Below, piece after piece: positions 32,849 to 39,752 of a stretch of 46,059 nucleotides of DNA (position 1 is the first letter of the stretch; each line of letters begins with the position of its first letter). Source of the DNA: Alphaproteobacteria bacterium (lineage in GTDB: Bacteria; Bacteroidota; Bacteroidia; Bacteroidales; FEN-979); contig SACF01000032.1 in NCBI GenBank assembly GCA_009928665.1, forward strand, positions 1 through 46,059, given 5' to 3'. The translations under genes and the position numbers were made by a program. A model generated the notes under the pieces. It saw only the letters and a list, made by a program, of their open reading frames with translations. It did not search any database and was not told the DNA's origin.

Positions 32849-32856
32849 TATCTTTG
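32849..32856 (+). promoter_or_regulatory. Bacteroidetes -7 box for CPBP paralogue 3
   Basis: TATCTTTG matches TAnnTTTG, 16 and 25 bases before the two candidate ATGs at 32873 and 32882. Confidence 0.45.
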
Positions 32857-32881
32857 AGTGTTGTAATAAACCATGTGCACA

Positions 32882-33784
32882 ATGGCTGACGAGACAAACA
32901 AAGCAATCCACGCCATTACCGAACATGCCCGGAAGATCACCCAGGGCTCCTACCAGAATGTGGATGATTTATTGCAGTATACCGACGAAACCAAAAATCC
33001 GCCTGAAATTGCTGAATTGGCGGAAACCTTCGGACTGATGTCGGTAAAGGTGGAAGCGCGGGAGTTCGCCCTGCAACAAAAAAACCAGGAGCTGTCAGAT
33101 TCACTGCAGCTAAGAACAGTCGCTTCCAGCTTGCTGCTCTGGTTCGCGATCGGAGTCAGCCTTTACATCTTTTTGCTGGCATTTTTCTATCAGCCTGGGT
33201 TGCTCGATGCTTCCAAACCGGTCCTGATACGGTGGTTTGGGTTAATCTTCGTGCTGAGTCAGGTTGTGCTGATGATCCTGCTGATCCGGAAAAGTGGTTT
33301 CCCTCTTTCGGCCTATGGAGTTACCCTGAATAACTGGAAAAAATCGCTCAAAGAGGCTTTGCTTGCCTCCGGAGTGATCGTTGCCGGTTTGGTGGTTCTC
33401 AAAATCGTGATGATCCATTCTGAAACATTGTTGAAGGGAAAATCGCTGATTGCATTCGAGGAGTTTAGAACATTGTTCCTCTACACTTATATCATCAGCG
33501 CTCCTTTGCAGGAGTTTTTGGTCAGAGGGGTTCTTCAGAGCTCTTCCGAACTAATTCTGGTGGGGAAAAGGAAAGTTTTCTGGTCAGTGATTGCTGTCTC
33601 CCTGATCTTCGGAGCGATCCATACAGTCTATTCGCTCTCTTTTGCCCTGATGACATTTTCAATCAGCCTTTTATGGGGATGGCTTTATTCCAGACATCAT
33701 AACCTGATTGGGGTGGTGATCTGCCATCTTCTGATGGGATTGGCATTTATACTTCTGGGATTCTGGGAGATTATAGCATTCTGA
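32882..33784 (+). CDS. HAMP-like/CPBP intramembrane protease homologue 3
   Basis: A 300-residue paralogue, closest to paralogue 1: HAMP-like/coiled-coil N-terminus (AITEHARKITQGSYQNVDDL, IAELAETFGLMSVKVEAREF) followed by the CPBP domain with QEFLVRG, FGAIH and HLLMG. The first Glu of EExxxR is Gln. The ATG at 32882 (MADETNKAIH) aligns with paralogue 1; an ATG at 32873 would add MCT. It stands between the DAK2/DegV gene and psd-pssA, all on the same strand, so it may be read with them; its stop lies directly against the repeated leader before psd. Confidence 0.8.
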   Translation: MADETNKAIHAITEHARKITQGSYQNVDDLLQYTDETKNPPEIAELAETFGLMSVKVEAREFALQQKNQELSDSLQLRTVASSLLLWFAIGVSLYIFLLAFFYQPGLLDASKPVLIRWFGLIFVLSQVVLMILLIRKSGFPLSAYGVTLNNWKKSLKEALLASGVIVAGLVVLKIVMIHSETLLKGKSLIAFEEFRTLFLYTYIISAPLQEFLVRGVLQSSSELILVGKRKVFWSVIAVSLIFGAIHTVYSLSFALMTFSISLLWGWLYSRHHNLIGVVICHLLMGLAFILLGFWEIIAF

Positions 33785-33879
33785 CATGAAATATCCATAG
33801 GAATCAGGCTCATTCAAATCGCGAATGATAACAATGGATATTCCATTTGGCCTATGAAATTTAAAATTATTAACAAATG
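33785..33879 (+). promoter_or_regulatory. 92-bp repeated leader element before psd
   Basis: The whole space between the CPBP stop and the psd ATG (33877) is one copy of a sequence found again at 44497-44591 before the pirin gene. The two copies have the same length from the CATGAAATATCCAT start to the ATG, with about 11 substitutions in 99 aligned bases and no gaps. Each holds a near-perfect 13-bp inverted repeat, here 33786-33798 (ATGAAATATCCAT) and 33834-33846 (ATGGATATTCCAT), with a 35-base loop whose core ATCGCGAATGATAACA is unchanged. It is probably a regulatory RNA leader, an operator or a mobile mini-element. Confidence 0.75.
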
Positions 33880-34614
33880 AAAATCAGAAAAGAGGTCGTT
33901 TCGCACCTGGTGGTTGTCTGGCTGACAGGAGCAGCCATTGCAACGGGGATGGTTTTCATAAAAATCCCGTCAGAAATACTTGCTGTTATCCTGATTCCGG
34001 TTCTGTTGGCGCTGACCGGTTACCTGCTGTGGTTTTTCAGAGATCCCGACCGGGAGGTACATGACGATGAAAGACTGGTGTTATCGGCTGCCGACGGAGC
34101 GGTAACCGGCATCGACTGGTTTACTTCCGCGGAATTCAGGAGCATATGTCTGGATTCAGGATTGACCGCAACCACGGTTGACCGGATGGAAGAGTTTTCC
34201 GGGAAGCCGGTGTTCAGGATCAGTGTGTTTCTGAGCCTGATGGATGTCCATGTAAACCGGGCTCCGATCGGTGGAGAATCTGAATTCCTGGGCTATTTCC
34301 CGGGGAAACATCTGTTGACGATCAAAGAAAAATCTTCGGCTGTGAACCAGCACAACGCGATCCGGATCGTGAACAGGTATACCGGATGCCTGGTGTTTCA
34401 GATTGTTGGTCCGGTTGCGCGCCGCGTAGTTTATTGGCCCGGCAAAAACCGATTCGTTGCGGTCAGGCAGGGCGAACGCATCGGTATGATGAAATTCGGA
34501 TCACGGCTCGATATTTACCTTCCCGGGCCGGATATCAGAATTCTGGTAAAACCGGGCGAACAGGTCATTGCCGGGATTACACCTATTGCAGAATTGACGA
34601 CTTTAATACATTAA
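33877..34614 (+). CDS. psd: Phosphatidylserine decarboxylase
   Basis: A 245-residue short-form PSD family protein that makes phosphatidylethanolamine from phosphatidylserine at the inner membrane. The N-terminus has two membrane helices (about residues 8-55). WFFRDPDREV is diagnostic. RISVFLSLMDVHVNRAP carries the conserved His region, and the self-cleavage site is in MMKFGSRLDIYLP, where the Ser of GS becomes the pyruvoyl group. It is followed 15 bases later by pssA, giving the two consecutive steps of PE synthesis in one operon. It is preceded by the repeated leader element. Confidence 0.93.
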   Translation: MKIRKEVVSHLVVVWLTGAAIATGMVFIKIPSEILAVILIPVLLALTGYLLWFFRDPDREVHDDERLVLSAADGAVTGIDWFTSAEFRSICLDSGLTATTVDRMEEFSGKPVFRISVFLSLMDVHVNRAPIGGESEFLGYFPGKHLLTIKEKSSAVNQHNAIRIVNRYTGCLVFQIVGPVARRVVYWPGKNRFVAVRQGERIGMMKFGSRLDIYLPGPDIRILVKPGEQVIAGITPIAELTTLIH

Positions 34615-34629
34615 ATAAACACTATCCAG

Positions 34630-35367
34630 ATGAAACTATTCCCTGTTTCCGGATGGCGGCAATGGCTTCCCTGTCTCGTAACCCTGCTGGCGCTGTTTTC
34701 AGGTTTTTTAAGTATTATTTTCGTTTTTCACGGGATGGTTACCGGTGAACAGGAACCGGTTGCCACGGCATGTCTGCTCATCTATTTTGCCTGGATCTTT
34801 GATTCCGTTGACGGGGCTGTGGCACGTTGGGTAAAAGGGACCAGCGCATTTGGAGCCGAACTCGATACGTTCGTTGATTTTCTCTCTTTTTCGATTGCCC
34901 CGGCCATACTGGTGTTTGCAGTCACGCTACCCGGTGAACAATTGGCTTTAAGAGCGCTCTTTCCCGCTCTGATGACAGCATCCGGTGCGATGCGGTTATC
35001 GAAATTCCGGGTGATGGATGCTGAGAGAGGACTTAAAGGGTACACCGGCCTGCCGGTCACCCTGATTGCCGGATTCGTGGCGATGTGGATCTTCCTCCTT
35101 CTTCCCGAAGAGGGGTTCACCTTACCTGCATGGGCACAGGGGGTATTGTTTCTCAATGTGGCGGCCGCAATCATCCTCCAGGTTTCGGATATTCACTATC
35201 CGGCTCCAACCAAAAAACCGGCTGTGATGATCCCGGTGATCCTGCTAATCTTGGTATTTGTGCTGTTGTGGTGGTTTGATTCCCCGTGGACTTTCTGGTG
35301 GGGCATCGGGATGGTAGTGCTGGGTTATGGGTACAGTCTGGTGTATCCGTTATTACGAAAGAGATAG
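34630..35367 (+). CDS. pssA: CDP-diacylglycerol-serine O-phosphatidyltransferase
   Basis: A 245-residue integral membrane CDP-alcohol phosphatidyltransferase. The family motif DGxxARx8GxxxDx3D is seen as DGAVARWVKGTSAFGAELDT followed by FVD (about residues 57-79). Several further hydrophobic helices follow (VLFLNVAAAIILQV, PVILLILVFVLLWWF). With psd directly upstream, the product is assigned as phosphatidylserine synthase of the multi-pass (Bacillus/Bacteroidetes) type rather than PG-phosphate synthase. It supplies the substrate of psd. Confidence 0.9.
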   Translation: MKLFPVSGWRQWLPCLVTLLALFSGFLSIIFVFHGMVTGEQEPVATACLLIYFAWIFDSVDGAVARWVKGTSAFGAELDTFVDFLSFSIAPAILVFAVTLPGEQLALRALFPALMTASGAMRLSKFRVMDAERGLKGYTGLPVTLIAGFVAMWIFLLLPEEGFTLPAWAQGVLFLNVAAAIILQVSDIHYPAPTKKPAVMIPVILLILVFVLLWWFDSPWTFWWGIGMVVLGYGYSLVYPLLRKR

Positions 35368-35408
35368 AATTCTGATGAGACCGATCCCTTGAATGGAATG
35401 ATCCTTTT

Positions 35409-35670
35409 TTACAGGTTCTTGGGATCTGCCTGCGAGATGAGCCGGCTCTTTCCCAATGTCAGGGTAAAGCTAAGAAGATTGGTGTGAGTGTAAATGAACA
35501 GGGCCGGACTGCTTCCGGCAATACCGCCAACCAACAGAATCAGCGCGATTTTCCAACAAAACCGGGCAACCGGAACGCTTCAGGTGTAAATGTAAAAAAA
35601 GCAAATGCTGTGGCCTGTCATCGAATCAATGGCTGCGAAAATGCCAAAATTTACCAGGTTAAAGGAGCGG
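35409..35670 (-). pseudogene. Possible degraded membrane-protein remnant
   Basis: In the gap between pssA and the split transporter, one reverse frame reads FNLVNFGIFAAIDSMTGHSI, CFFYIYT, a TGA stop, then KIALILLVGGIAGSSPALFI and THTNLLSFTLTLGKSRLISQ before a TAA at 35411-35409. The hydrophobic stretches could be membrane helices of a decayed gene, but there is no start and I recognise no family. Otherwise the gap 35368-35708 shows nothing. Confidence 0.2.
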
Positions 35671-35708
35671 CCATGCTAAAACACCACAGGAATCCTCAGT
35701 AAATACTC

Positions 35709-35850
35709 TATGTCTGCGAATTTTTTTCCCAAAGCAGGGGTATGATGTTAAATTTTACGGGGCCGAATTTTTCTTCAAGCATTTGTCGCATGTCGTTCCT
35801 CAAAGTTTCGATCTCCATGACTGAAACACCGCCATTTAAAAAAAGTTCAA
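35709..35850 (-). pseudogene. 3' part of IS-interrupted CDF transporter
   Basis: When the IS element (35851-36425) is removed, the transporter frame continues on the reverse strand as FIEIE, then LFLNGGVSVMEIETLRND and MRQMLEEKFGP, with a TAA at 35758-35756. If one base is restored in the GGCCC run at 35760, the frame continues VKFNIIPLLWEKNSQT to a TAG at 35711-35709, which looks like a natural CDF C-terminus. So either the protein ended at KFGP or the detached part has since gained a frameshift. Confidence 0.6.
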
Positions 35851-35873
35851 TGTTTCAGAGAAGGGTTGAATCC

Positions 35874-35889
35874 CCGCAATTCATTGCGG
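35874..35889 (+). repeat. Left-end hairpin of the IS200-type element
   Basis: CCGCAAT, TC, ATTGCGG: a perfect 7-bp stem 23 bases inside the left end, the position of the TnpA-recognised foldback in IS200/IS605 elements. Confidence 0.75.
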
Positions 35890-35925
35890 CTACTTCAGTT
35901 TCTATAAAAGTTATAAATTTACGGT

Positions 35926-36360
35926 ATGGATGAATTTCGAAAGGGTTCACATACTGTAAGTTGGCTAAGCGTTCATATAGTATGGGTGACCAAGTATCGT
36001 TATCATGTATTAAAAGGGGATGTTCAGATAAGATGTCGTGATTTGCTGGTGCAGATATGTAATAGCGAGAATGTGAAGATACTAAAGGGGGTGGTGAGTA
36101 AGGATCATGTGCACATGCATATAGAATATCCGCCATCACTGAGTATAAGTAACTTAGTGAAGCGATTAAAAGGGAGAACATCCATAATGCTGCAGAAAGA
36201 ATTCCCAGAATTGGCGAAAAAATATTGGGGGAGGCATTTCTGGGCAATTGGGTTCGGAGCATGGAGTAGTGGTAATATAACCGATGAAATGGTCCAAGAG
36301 TACTTGGAGCATCACAAAGAAATGCCGAATACTCAAGCCGGAAACTGGATAATGGAATGA
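35926..36360 (+). CDS. tnpA: IS200/IS605 TnpA (Y1 HUH transposase)
   Basis: A 144-residue transposase. The HUH metal-binding motif is in SKDHVHMHIEYP (about residues 60-71) and the nucleophilic Tyr in EMVQEYLEHH near residue 127. HIVWVTKYRYHVLKGDVQIR is the typical N-terminus and WGRHFWAIGFGAWSSGNITD the conserved middle. As a dimer it excises and inserts single-stranded element DNA at stalled forks. It appears intact, so the element may still be mobile. Confidence 0.93.
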   Translation: MDEFRKGSHTVSWLSVHIVWVTKYRYHVLKGDVQIRCRDLLVQICNSENVKILKGVVSKDHVHMHIEYPPSLSISNLVKRLKGRTSIMLQKEFPELAKKYWGRHFWAIGFGAWSSGNITDEMVQEYLEHHKEMPNTQAGNWIME

Positions 36361-36390
36361 TGTTAAAAAATTTCATTTTTTACCTTTTAA

Positions 36391-37242
36391 TCAAACCTCT
36401 GGATTTTTAATCCAGAGTAATTCAATTTCAATAAACCGATCACAACCGCTCTGCCTGGTATAAATGTTTCCCACCGTTTCAAACCTGTTGAAATGAGCCG
36501 AAATCACATTCAGGATCCGGAGCTGATCTTCCTCGCGCAATGGCAGATCAATCAGAATTTTAAAATTTTCACTGGTTAGTCTGATTCCCATGATCAGGGC
36601 ATAGACCGACACCAGCAGCGACACCGATGCATCAAAATAGGAGGGAATGATGTTGTTTCCCGCGCGCATAATGAGTCCCGAAATGATAAAGGAGGTCAGT
36701 ACGCCGGAATCATAAAAGGATGAGATCCGATAGTTAAGCGCATAGGATTTTACCAGTTGGCTGTTTGATCTTCGGCGGGCTTTGTTTGAGAGATAAGTCA
36801 GGTAAAGGTTTCTGACCAGGGAGAGGACGACGGGTACCAGGGCAATCGAAAAATTGATGGCATGAGCGGGAACAATCATTCTTCTGATGGACAGAATAAT
36901 CAAAATGACACTTGAAGGGATCAGCAACGCCCCGTAAAGCAGGCTGCTGAAATTCTCCAGTTTTCCGGTGCCGTAAGGGAATCGCAACGTATCAGATCTG
37001 ACGATCAGTTTCATCGACCGGTAGGCAAAATAGCGTACGATGAGTCCTAAAACAAAGGCGGCGGCAGAGGTTAAAATGGTCACGGAATTCGACAGATAGC
37101 CCACTATCACGAAGATCACTGCCATCGGTATTCCTGAATAGAAAGCAAGGTCGATCAGCCACTTAACCTCGAGCAGCGTCGACTGTGCATTTGAATCTGT
37201 CGCAGAGGCTTTTTGCCCGCCCGGTTTTTTCGTTCCCACCAA
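36391..37242 (-). pseudogene. 5' part of IS-interrupted CDF cation transporter
   Basis: The open frame gives 283 residues, but the last nine (LLWIKNPEV) come from the right-end hairpin of the IS element. The preceding part is a cation-diffusion-facilitator-like protein: membrane helices about 28-50, 55-72, 100-118, 130-150 and 185-230, the FPYGTGKLENFSSLLYG loop, and the start of the cytosolic domain (FNRFETVGNIYTRQSGCDRF). The usual metal-site residues are degenerate (ALNYRISSFYDSG). The broken gene follows patatin on the same strand with a 5-base gap. Rejoined with the 3' part it would be about 303-319 residues, normal for the family. Confidence 0.75.
36397..36417 (+). repeat. Right-end hairpin of the IS200-type element
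   Basis: CTCTGGAT, TTTTA, ATCCAGAG: a perfect 8-bp stem 8 bases inside the right end. On the opposite strand it supplies the last codons and stop of the interrupted transporter. Confidence 0.75.
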
Positions 37243-37247
37243 CGTTT

Positions 37248-38102
37248 CTATTTGTTTATTTGTTGATGATGCTGGTATGCCGACAGAATCTCATCTTTCA
37301 CTTTTTCCAGCGCAATCTCCCCGGCTTTGAGAATGGCCGGCATCTTATCAATGTCCCAGATTGAAATATATTTATCAAAAACCATTTTGATATAAATCAC
37401 TTCCCCATCCTGTAAGTTTAACGTAAGGCAGGTTTGCGCTGCCGCGATGGTTCGGGCATAAATTTTCCCGGTATGAATGGAGGTCTCAAGGTAACCCCGG
37501 GGATCGGGTGATAATTTTTCGAGAAAATCAACTGCAATGATGATATCCGGCCTGTGCCTGACCGCCTGCAAAACAGGTACCGGGGCGCTGAAAACACCGT
37601 CGAACAACCACCTCTCTCCGATCCTGATGGCCGGTAACATGGGATAAATTGCCGAAGAAGCATAGACGCCATCGGCCAGATCGCCCGTCTCAATTCCTAC
37701 CCCTTCGCCGGTTTGGAAGTCGGTTGCCTGGAGCACGATTTTCATCCCGAGATCCTCGATGCGCATGTTGCCGAAATACTCCCTGAACTTTTTCCGGAGT
37801 GCATCAGGTTTAATCAAAGCCGACTCTTTATCCATTTTACAATACGGAAGTCGCGCAATGGAGGCAAAAGCCTTTAAGTTCGGTTTAAAAAGGTCTTTTT
37901 TAAGTCCGGGCACTACCGTTCTCACAATGTCATCCGGAGAATAACCGGAGGCGAATAGCGCGGTCATGATGCTTCCACCGCTGCAACCGGCAATCAGATT
38001 GAGCTTGATGTTGTTACTTTCCAGAAACTTCAGAAGCGGAACGGCGGAATAAGGCTTAATTCCGCCCCCACCCAAAACAAGAGCAACTTTTGGTTCGGCC
38101 AT
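37248..38102 (-). CDS. Patatin-like phospholipase
   Basis: A 284-residue serine lipase of the patatin/RssA family. The oxyanion-hole motif is LVLGGGGIKPYSAVP, the nucleophile motif GCSGGS (GxSxG), and the catalytic Asp is in WLFDGVFSAP (DG). Substrates of the family are phospholipids and lysophospholipids; the enzyme lacks a signal peptide and probably acts at the inner membrane. It is the first gene of an operon with the now-broken CDF transporter and fits the lipid-gene neighbourhood (psd, pssA, DAK2/DegV). Confidence 0.88.
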   Translation of the reverse strand: MAEPKVALVLGGGGIKPYSAVPLLKFLESNNIKLNLIAGCSGGSIMTALFASGYSPDDIVRTVVPGLKKDLFKPNLKAFASIARLPYCKMDKESALIKPDALRKKFREYFGNMRIEDLGMKIVLQATDFQTGEGVGIETGDLADGVYASSAIYPMLPAIRIGERWLFDGVFSAPVPVLQAVRHRPDIIIAVDFLEKLSPDPRGYLETSIHTGKIYARTIAAAQTCLTLNLQDGEVIYIKMVFDKYISIWDIDKMPAILKAGEIALEKVKDEILSAYQHHQQINK

Positions 38103-38202
38103 TTTAGATACATTTTTCGGTTTTCAGGCACTTCATCAGAACAGGAGCATCCTTTGTTACAGTCAGACCAGGATATTCGATATTTATACCTATCCCGTAA
38201 GG

Positions 38203-38210
38203 CAAAGATA
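38203..38210 (-). promoter_or_regulatory. Promoter of the patatin gene
   Basis: The reverse strand reads TATCTTTG with a TTG 17 bases further upstream (TTG-N17-TAnnTTTG). It lies about 100 bases before the ATG at 38102, within the 367-base divergent intergenic region. Confidence 0.5.
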
Positions 38211-38409
38211 TTACAACCATCCGAAAACAATTCGTTTTATTTTGACAACCGGATTATGTAAGTTAAGCCATCTCATCCTCCCGGTGGATTGCCCTCCCCC
38301 GAAGAATATCCCATGTCAGCCAATTTGACTGGAAATCAATTCCGACTTCTTTGGTTTCAGGAATTCCACTTTAAATTCATTTTCTTATTTTTAAAAATAA
38401 TAGTTTATT

Positions 38410-38425
38410 ATGAACTTATGTTCAT
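38410..38425. promoter_or_regulatory. Operator-like inverted repeat before the cobO-hdr operon
   Basis: ATGAAC-TTAT-GTTCAT is a perfect 6-bp inverted repeat with a 4-base spacer, 45-60 bases before the cobO start. Its geometry resembles CRP/FNR-type sites (two half-sites, 4-base spacer) but the half-site sequence differs. An AT palindrome TATTTTTAAAAATA at 38386-38399 lies just upstream. Apart from these and the patatin promoter, the gap 38103-38469 shows nothing recognisable. Confidence 0.45.
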
Positions 38426-38469
38426 TAATTTTGTAGCGATTTTGATTGCTTAATGCGATGCCATCAGAT

Positions 38470-38982
38470 ATGAAAGGATATATTCACCTGTATACCGGCA
38501 ACGGAAAAGGAAAAACAACGGCTGCCTTCGGACTGGCACTCAGGGCTGCCGGTGCCGGAATGCGGGTTTTCATTGCACAGTTTGTTAAAGGCATGCATTA
38601 TTCCGAACTGGAAGCCGTAAAACGATTTCCCGAAATCGCGCTCAAACAATACGGGCTCGACTGTTTTATCGTGAATGAACCGACCCGGGAGGATATCGAT
38701 GCAGCACAAAAAGGGCTGCAGGAGGTCACCGAAATTATTCTCAACCATACAGCCGATATGGTAATCCTGGATGAAATCTGCATCGCGTTGCATTATCATC
38801 TCCTTGCAGAAGAGGATGTGATCCATCTGATTAGCCGAAAGCCTGAAGACATGGAAATCATACTTACCGGGCGATATGCGACGCCCGGCCTATACGATGT
38901 TGCTGACCTGGTTACCGAAATGCAGGAGATTAAACATTATTATCAAAAAGGCATTCAGGCCAGAGAAGGAATTGAATTTTAA
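38470..38982 (+). CDS. cobO: Cob(I)yrinic acid a,c-diamide adenosyltransferase
   Basis: A 170-residue CobA/CobO/BtuR-type corrinoid adenosyltransferase. MKGYIHLYTGNGKGKTTAAF contains the P-loop GNGKGKTT. DMVILDEICIALHYHLL carries the Walker B-like Asp-Glu, and RYATPGLYDVADLVTEM is the conserved C-terminal segment. It makes the adenosyl form of cobalamin or its precursors. The ATG at 38470 gives the usual MKGY start; an ATG at 38458 would add four residues. It is the first gene of a five-gene operon and the only corrin gene present, suggesting that the operon's function, or its regulation, involves B12. Confidence 0.9.
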   Translation: MKGYIHLYTGNGKGKTTAAFGLALRAAGAGMRVFIAQFVKGMHYSELEAVKRFPEIALKQYGLDCFIVNEPTREDIDAAQKGLQEVTEIILNHTADMVILDEICIALHYHLLAEEDVIHLISRKPEDMEIILTGRYATPGLYDVADLVTEMQEIKHYYQKGIQAREGIEF

Positions 38983-39050
38983 ACCGTTAAAAACGAAATA
39001 AACATCCGGGCAGGGATTTTGGTATAGAAAATTACCTAGGTTTTTACAAA

Positions 39051-39743
39051 ATGGAATACTACAGAGAACTCAGCAACGACATACGATTCATCGAAGGCCT
39101 GACTGCCTGCATCAATTGCGGAACCTGTACTGCCGGTTGTCCGGCGGCGGCAATGAGCGATTACGACCCACGGATGATTATGGATGCCGTACAGCATAAA
39201 GATGAAAAAGAACTCTGTGCGCTTCTTAAAAGCGATACCATATGGCTTTGCGGGGAGTGCCTTTCATGTAAAACGCGATGCCCAAGGGGAAATACTCCCG
39301 GATACATCATACAGGCATTACGGGCATTGTCCATTGAAACGGGATTCTTTGCCGAAAGCGGTCAGGGGCAAAAGCAGCTTGCAATAAAACGCACGGTTGG
39401 CGACCATATACTGAAATATGGTTATTGTGTTTATGTGGATGAAGTCGATACCGGGATGTACCCCGAACAAGGGCCGGTGTGGGATTGGATCATTAAAAAC
39501 AAAGAAAAGATACTGGAACGGCTCGGAACCAGTTACCAGAAAGAACAAAGCGGAACATTAAGAAAGACTTCTGCCGAATCGCTTAACGATTTGAAACGGA
39601 TATTTGAAGAAACCGGGGCAATCAAAAGGTTCGGCATCATTGAGGAGTATTCGGCCGGCGTGGCCAGGCGCCTTAATCTGGACTTCAGTGCTGACCGCGA
39701 CGGTTACTTTTATTACCAATACAATGAAAATCACAAGGAATAA
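39051..39743 (+). CDS. hdrC: Heterodisulfide reductase subunit C-like Fe-S protein
   Basis: A 230-residue protein with two [4Fe-4S] ferredoxin motifs: CINCGTCTAGCP (about residues 20-31) and CGECLSCKTRCPRG (about 66-79), the arrangement of HdrC. The central NTPGYIIQALRALSIETGFF segment is also HdrC-like. A C-terminal extension of about 110 residues ends in DRDGYFYYQYNENHKE, longer than methanogen HdrC (about 180-190). It should relay electrons to HdrB, encoded 9 bases downstream. There is no HdrA in the operon; a CoA-disulfide-reductase-like flavoprotein three genes on could take its place. Confidence 0.85.
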   Translation: MEYYRELSNDIRFIEGLTACINCGTCTAGCPAAAMSDYDPRMIMDAVQHKDEKELCALLKSDTIWLCGECLSCKTRCPRGNTPGYIIQALRALSIETGFFAESGQGQKQLAIKRTVGDHILKYGYCVYVDEVDTGMYPEQGPVWDWIIKNKEKILERLGTSYQKEQSGTLRKTSAESLNDLKRIFEETGAIKRFGIIEEYSAGVARRLNLDFSADRDGYFYYQYNENHKE

Positions 39744-39752
39744 AACCGGAGA

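Larger units (their letters stand above)
35851..36425 (+). mobile_element. IS200/IS605-family insertion sequence, complete
   Basis: A 575-bp element encoding only TnpA. Ends are read from the rejoined target: the left flank ends in TTCAA (35846-35850) and the element's right end is also TTCAA (36421-36425); removing the segment restores the transporter frame without target duplication, as expected for single-strand Y1 transposition. The subterminal hairpins are perfect: left CCGCAAT-TC-ATTGCGG (35874-35889) and right CTCTGGAT-TTTTA-ATCCAGAG (36397-36417). No tnpB is present, so it is of the IS200 type. Inference: target TTCAA or TCAA. Confidence 0.85.

Noticed and set aside
35484..35702. A 72-residue forward frame in the gap after pssA
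   Set aside because: Asn/Gln/Lys-rich with no family features; it looks like a shadow of the possible reverse-strand membrane-protein remnant.
35855..36376. A 173-residue open frame opposite the tnpA gene
   Set aside because: It is antisense to a clearly identified transposase and has no recognisable protein features.
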